Shown here: piece after piece, positions 63,834-64,000 of the stretch
Layout: every line of letters begins with the position of its first letter
Position numbering within the stretch: position 1 is the first letter of the stretch
NCBI GenBank assembly: GCA_021776515.1
Contig: JAJFFS010000015.1
Coordinates: 151,542 to 215,541 of the forward strand
From: Robiginitomaculum sp.
GTDB lineage: Bacteria; Pseudomonadota; Alphaproteobacteria; Caulobacterales; Maricaulaceae
DNA length: 64,000 nt
Direction of reading: 5' to 3'
Made by a program: the position numbers and the translations under genes
The notes under the pieces: model-generated
What the model saw: only the letters and a program-made list of their open reading frames with translations
What the model was told of the DNA's origin: nothing
Database searches by the model: none

Positions 63834-64000
63834 GCCGCCCACATTTTTTTGGCAAGCAGGCGGTCTTCGGCTACGGCTATGTTGAGGTAGATTTCGGTGG
63901 TGGCGAGGCTGGCATGGCCGAGCCAGTTCTTAATGCGGGTTTCGGGAACATCATTCATCACCGCATGAACGCCGTAGCCGTGGCGTAGCCCCTTGGCGCA
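63830..64000 (-). CDS. Tyrosine recombinase (integrase), C-terminal fragment
   Basis: The last 56 residues of a tyrosine recombinase: KGLRHGYGVHAVMNDVPETR with the Arg and following His of box II, WLGHASLATTEIYLNI with the conserved His and the nucleophilic Tyr, and the end LLAKKMWAA. The N-terminal part lies past the right edge. KGLRHGYG is common in recombinases of proteobacterial mobile elements. It is the likely integrase of the element. Confidence 0.88.
   Translation of the reverse strand, partial: CAKGLRHGYGVHAVMNDVPETRIKNWLGHASLATTEIYLNIAVAEDRLLAKKMWAA

Larger units (their letters stand above)
59720..64000. mobile_element. Integrative mobilizable element, right end beyond the window
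   Basis: The stretch after the ABC exporter carries MobC, a relaxase, toxin-antitoxin genes, an orphan DNA methyltransferase and the C-terminus of a tyrosine recombinase, with no replication gene and no type IV secretion genes in view. This combination is that of an integrative mobilizable element. The left boundary lies between the exporter stop (59717) and about 59850; no attachment-site repeat can be confirmed because the right end is missing. Confidence 0.75.

Overview
The window is a chromosomal segment of an alphaproteobacterium. This rests on the MucR-type regulator next to a DnaA-domain-IV/DUF6456 pair, the succinyl-CoA synthetase/2-oxoglutarate dehydrogenase order sucC-sucD-sucA-sucB, and the run rplU-rpmA-obgE-proB-proA-nadD-rsfS-rlmH-envC-ctpA-deacetylase-rppH. 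The genus cannot be named from sequence reading alone. A Mrp-like antiporter subunit, a Na+-dependent NSS transporter and a TonB-dependent receptor would fit a marine or saline heterotroph (inference).

Layout. 0-6.3 kb: end of an antiporter subunit D gene, MucR, a PAS protein, a DnaA-C-like HTH protein with DUF6456, MsrB and oligopeptidase B. 6.5-7.75 kb: a low-GC insertion-like pocket with a secreted alpha/beta hydrolase, a decayed transposase fragment and a palindromic repeat. 7.8-14.2 kb: sucCDAB operon (minus). 14.4-16.2 kb: two low-GC lipoproteins, one with a 10-nt homopolymer in its leader. 16.3-27 kb: conserved housekeeping genes, all minus: RNA turnover, envelope, ribosome, proline and NAD synthesis.

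27.2-51.7 kb is the most interesting block. It encodes an aldehyde dehydrogenase, an acyl-CoA synthetase, kynureninase, a TonB-dependent receptor, an arylformamidase-like hydrolase, a frameshifted metallo-beta-lactamase-fold gene, a double-CDGSH/double-cupin fusion with an NSS transporter and a class-V PLP enzyme, a bifunctional 2-aminobenzoyl-CoA monooxygenase/reductase-type flavoprotein, and a tightly overlapped operon of SDR, MarR, enoyl-CoA hydratase, acyl-CoA dehydrogenase, thioesterase and RidA. Indolepyruvate oxidoreductase (iorA, iorB-fusion) and an isatin-hydrolase/KynB-like cyclase-family enzyme follow. Read together, these suggest a tryptophan/kynurenine/indole to anthranilate to anthraniloyl-CoA catabolic island controlled by MarR repressors. 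The upstream dioxygenase is not in the window.

51.7-59.7 kb: an inner-membrane helix-hairpin-helix protein and an OmpA/BON-like protein, a nucleotidyltransferase overlapping a MmgE/PrpD gene, and divergently a sulfotransferase, a GT2 glycosyltransferase and an ABC exporter. From about 59.7 kb to the right edge lies an integrative mobilizable element: a possible oriT, MobC, relaxase, a toxin-antitoxin pair plus an extra HigA, an orphan DNA methyltransferase, a tiny ORF and the C-terminus of a tyrosine recombinase that runs off the window. No rRNA, tRNA or CRISPR array was found.
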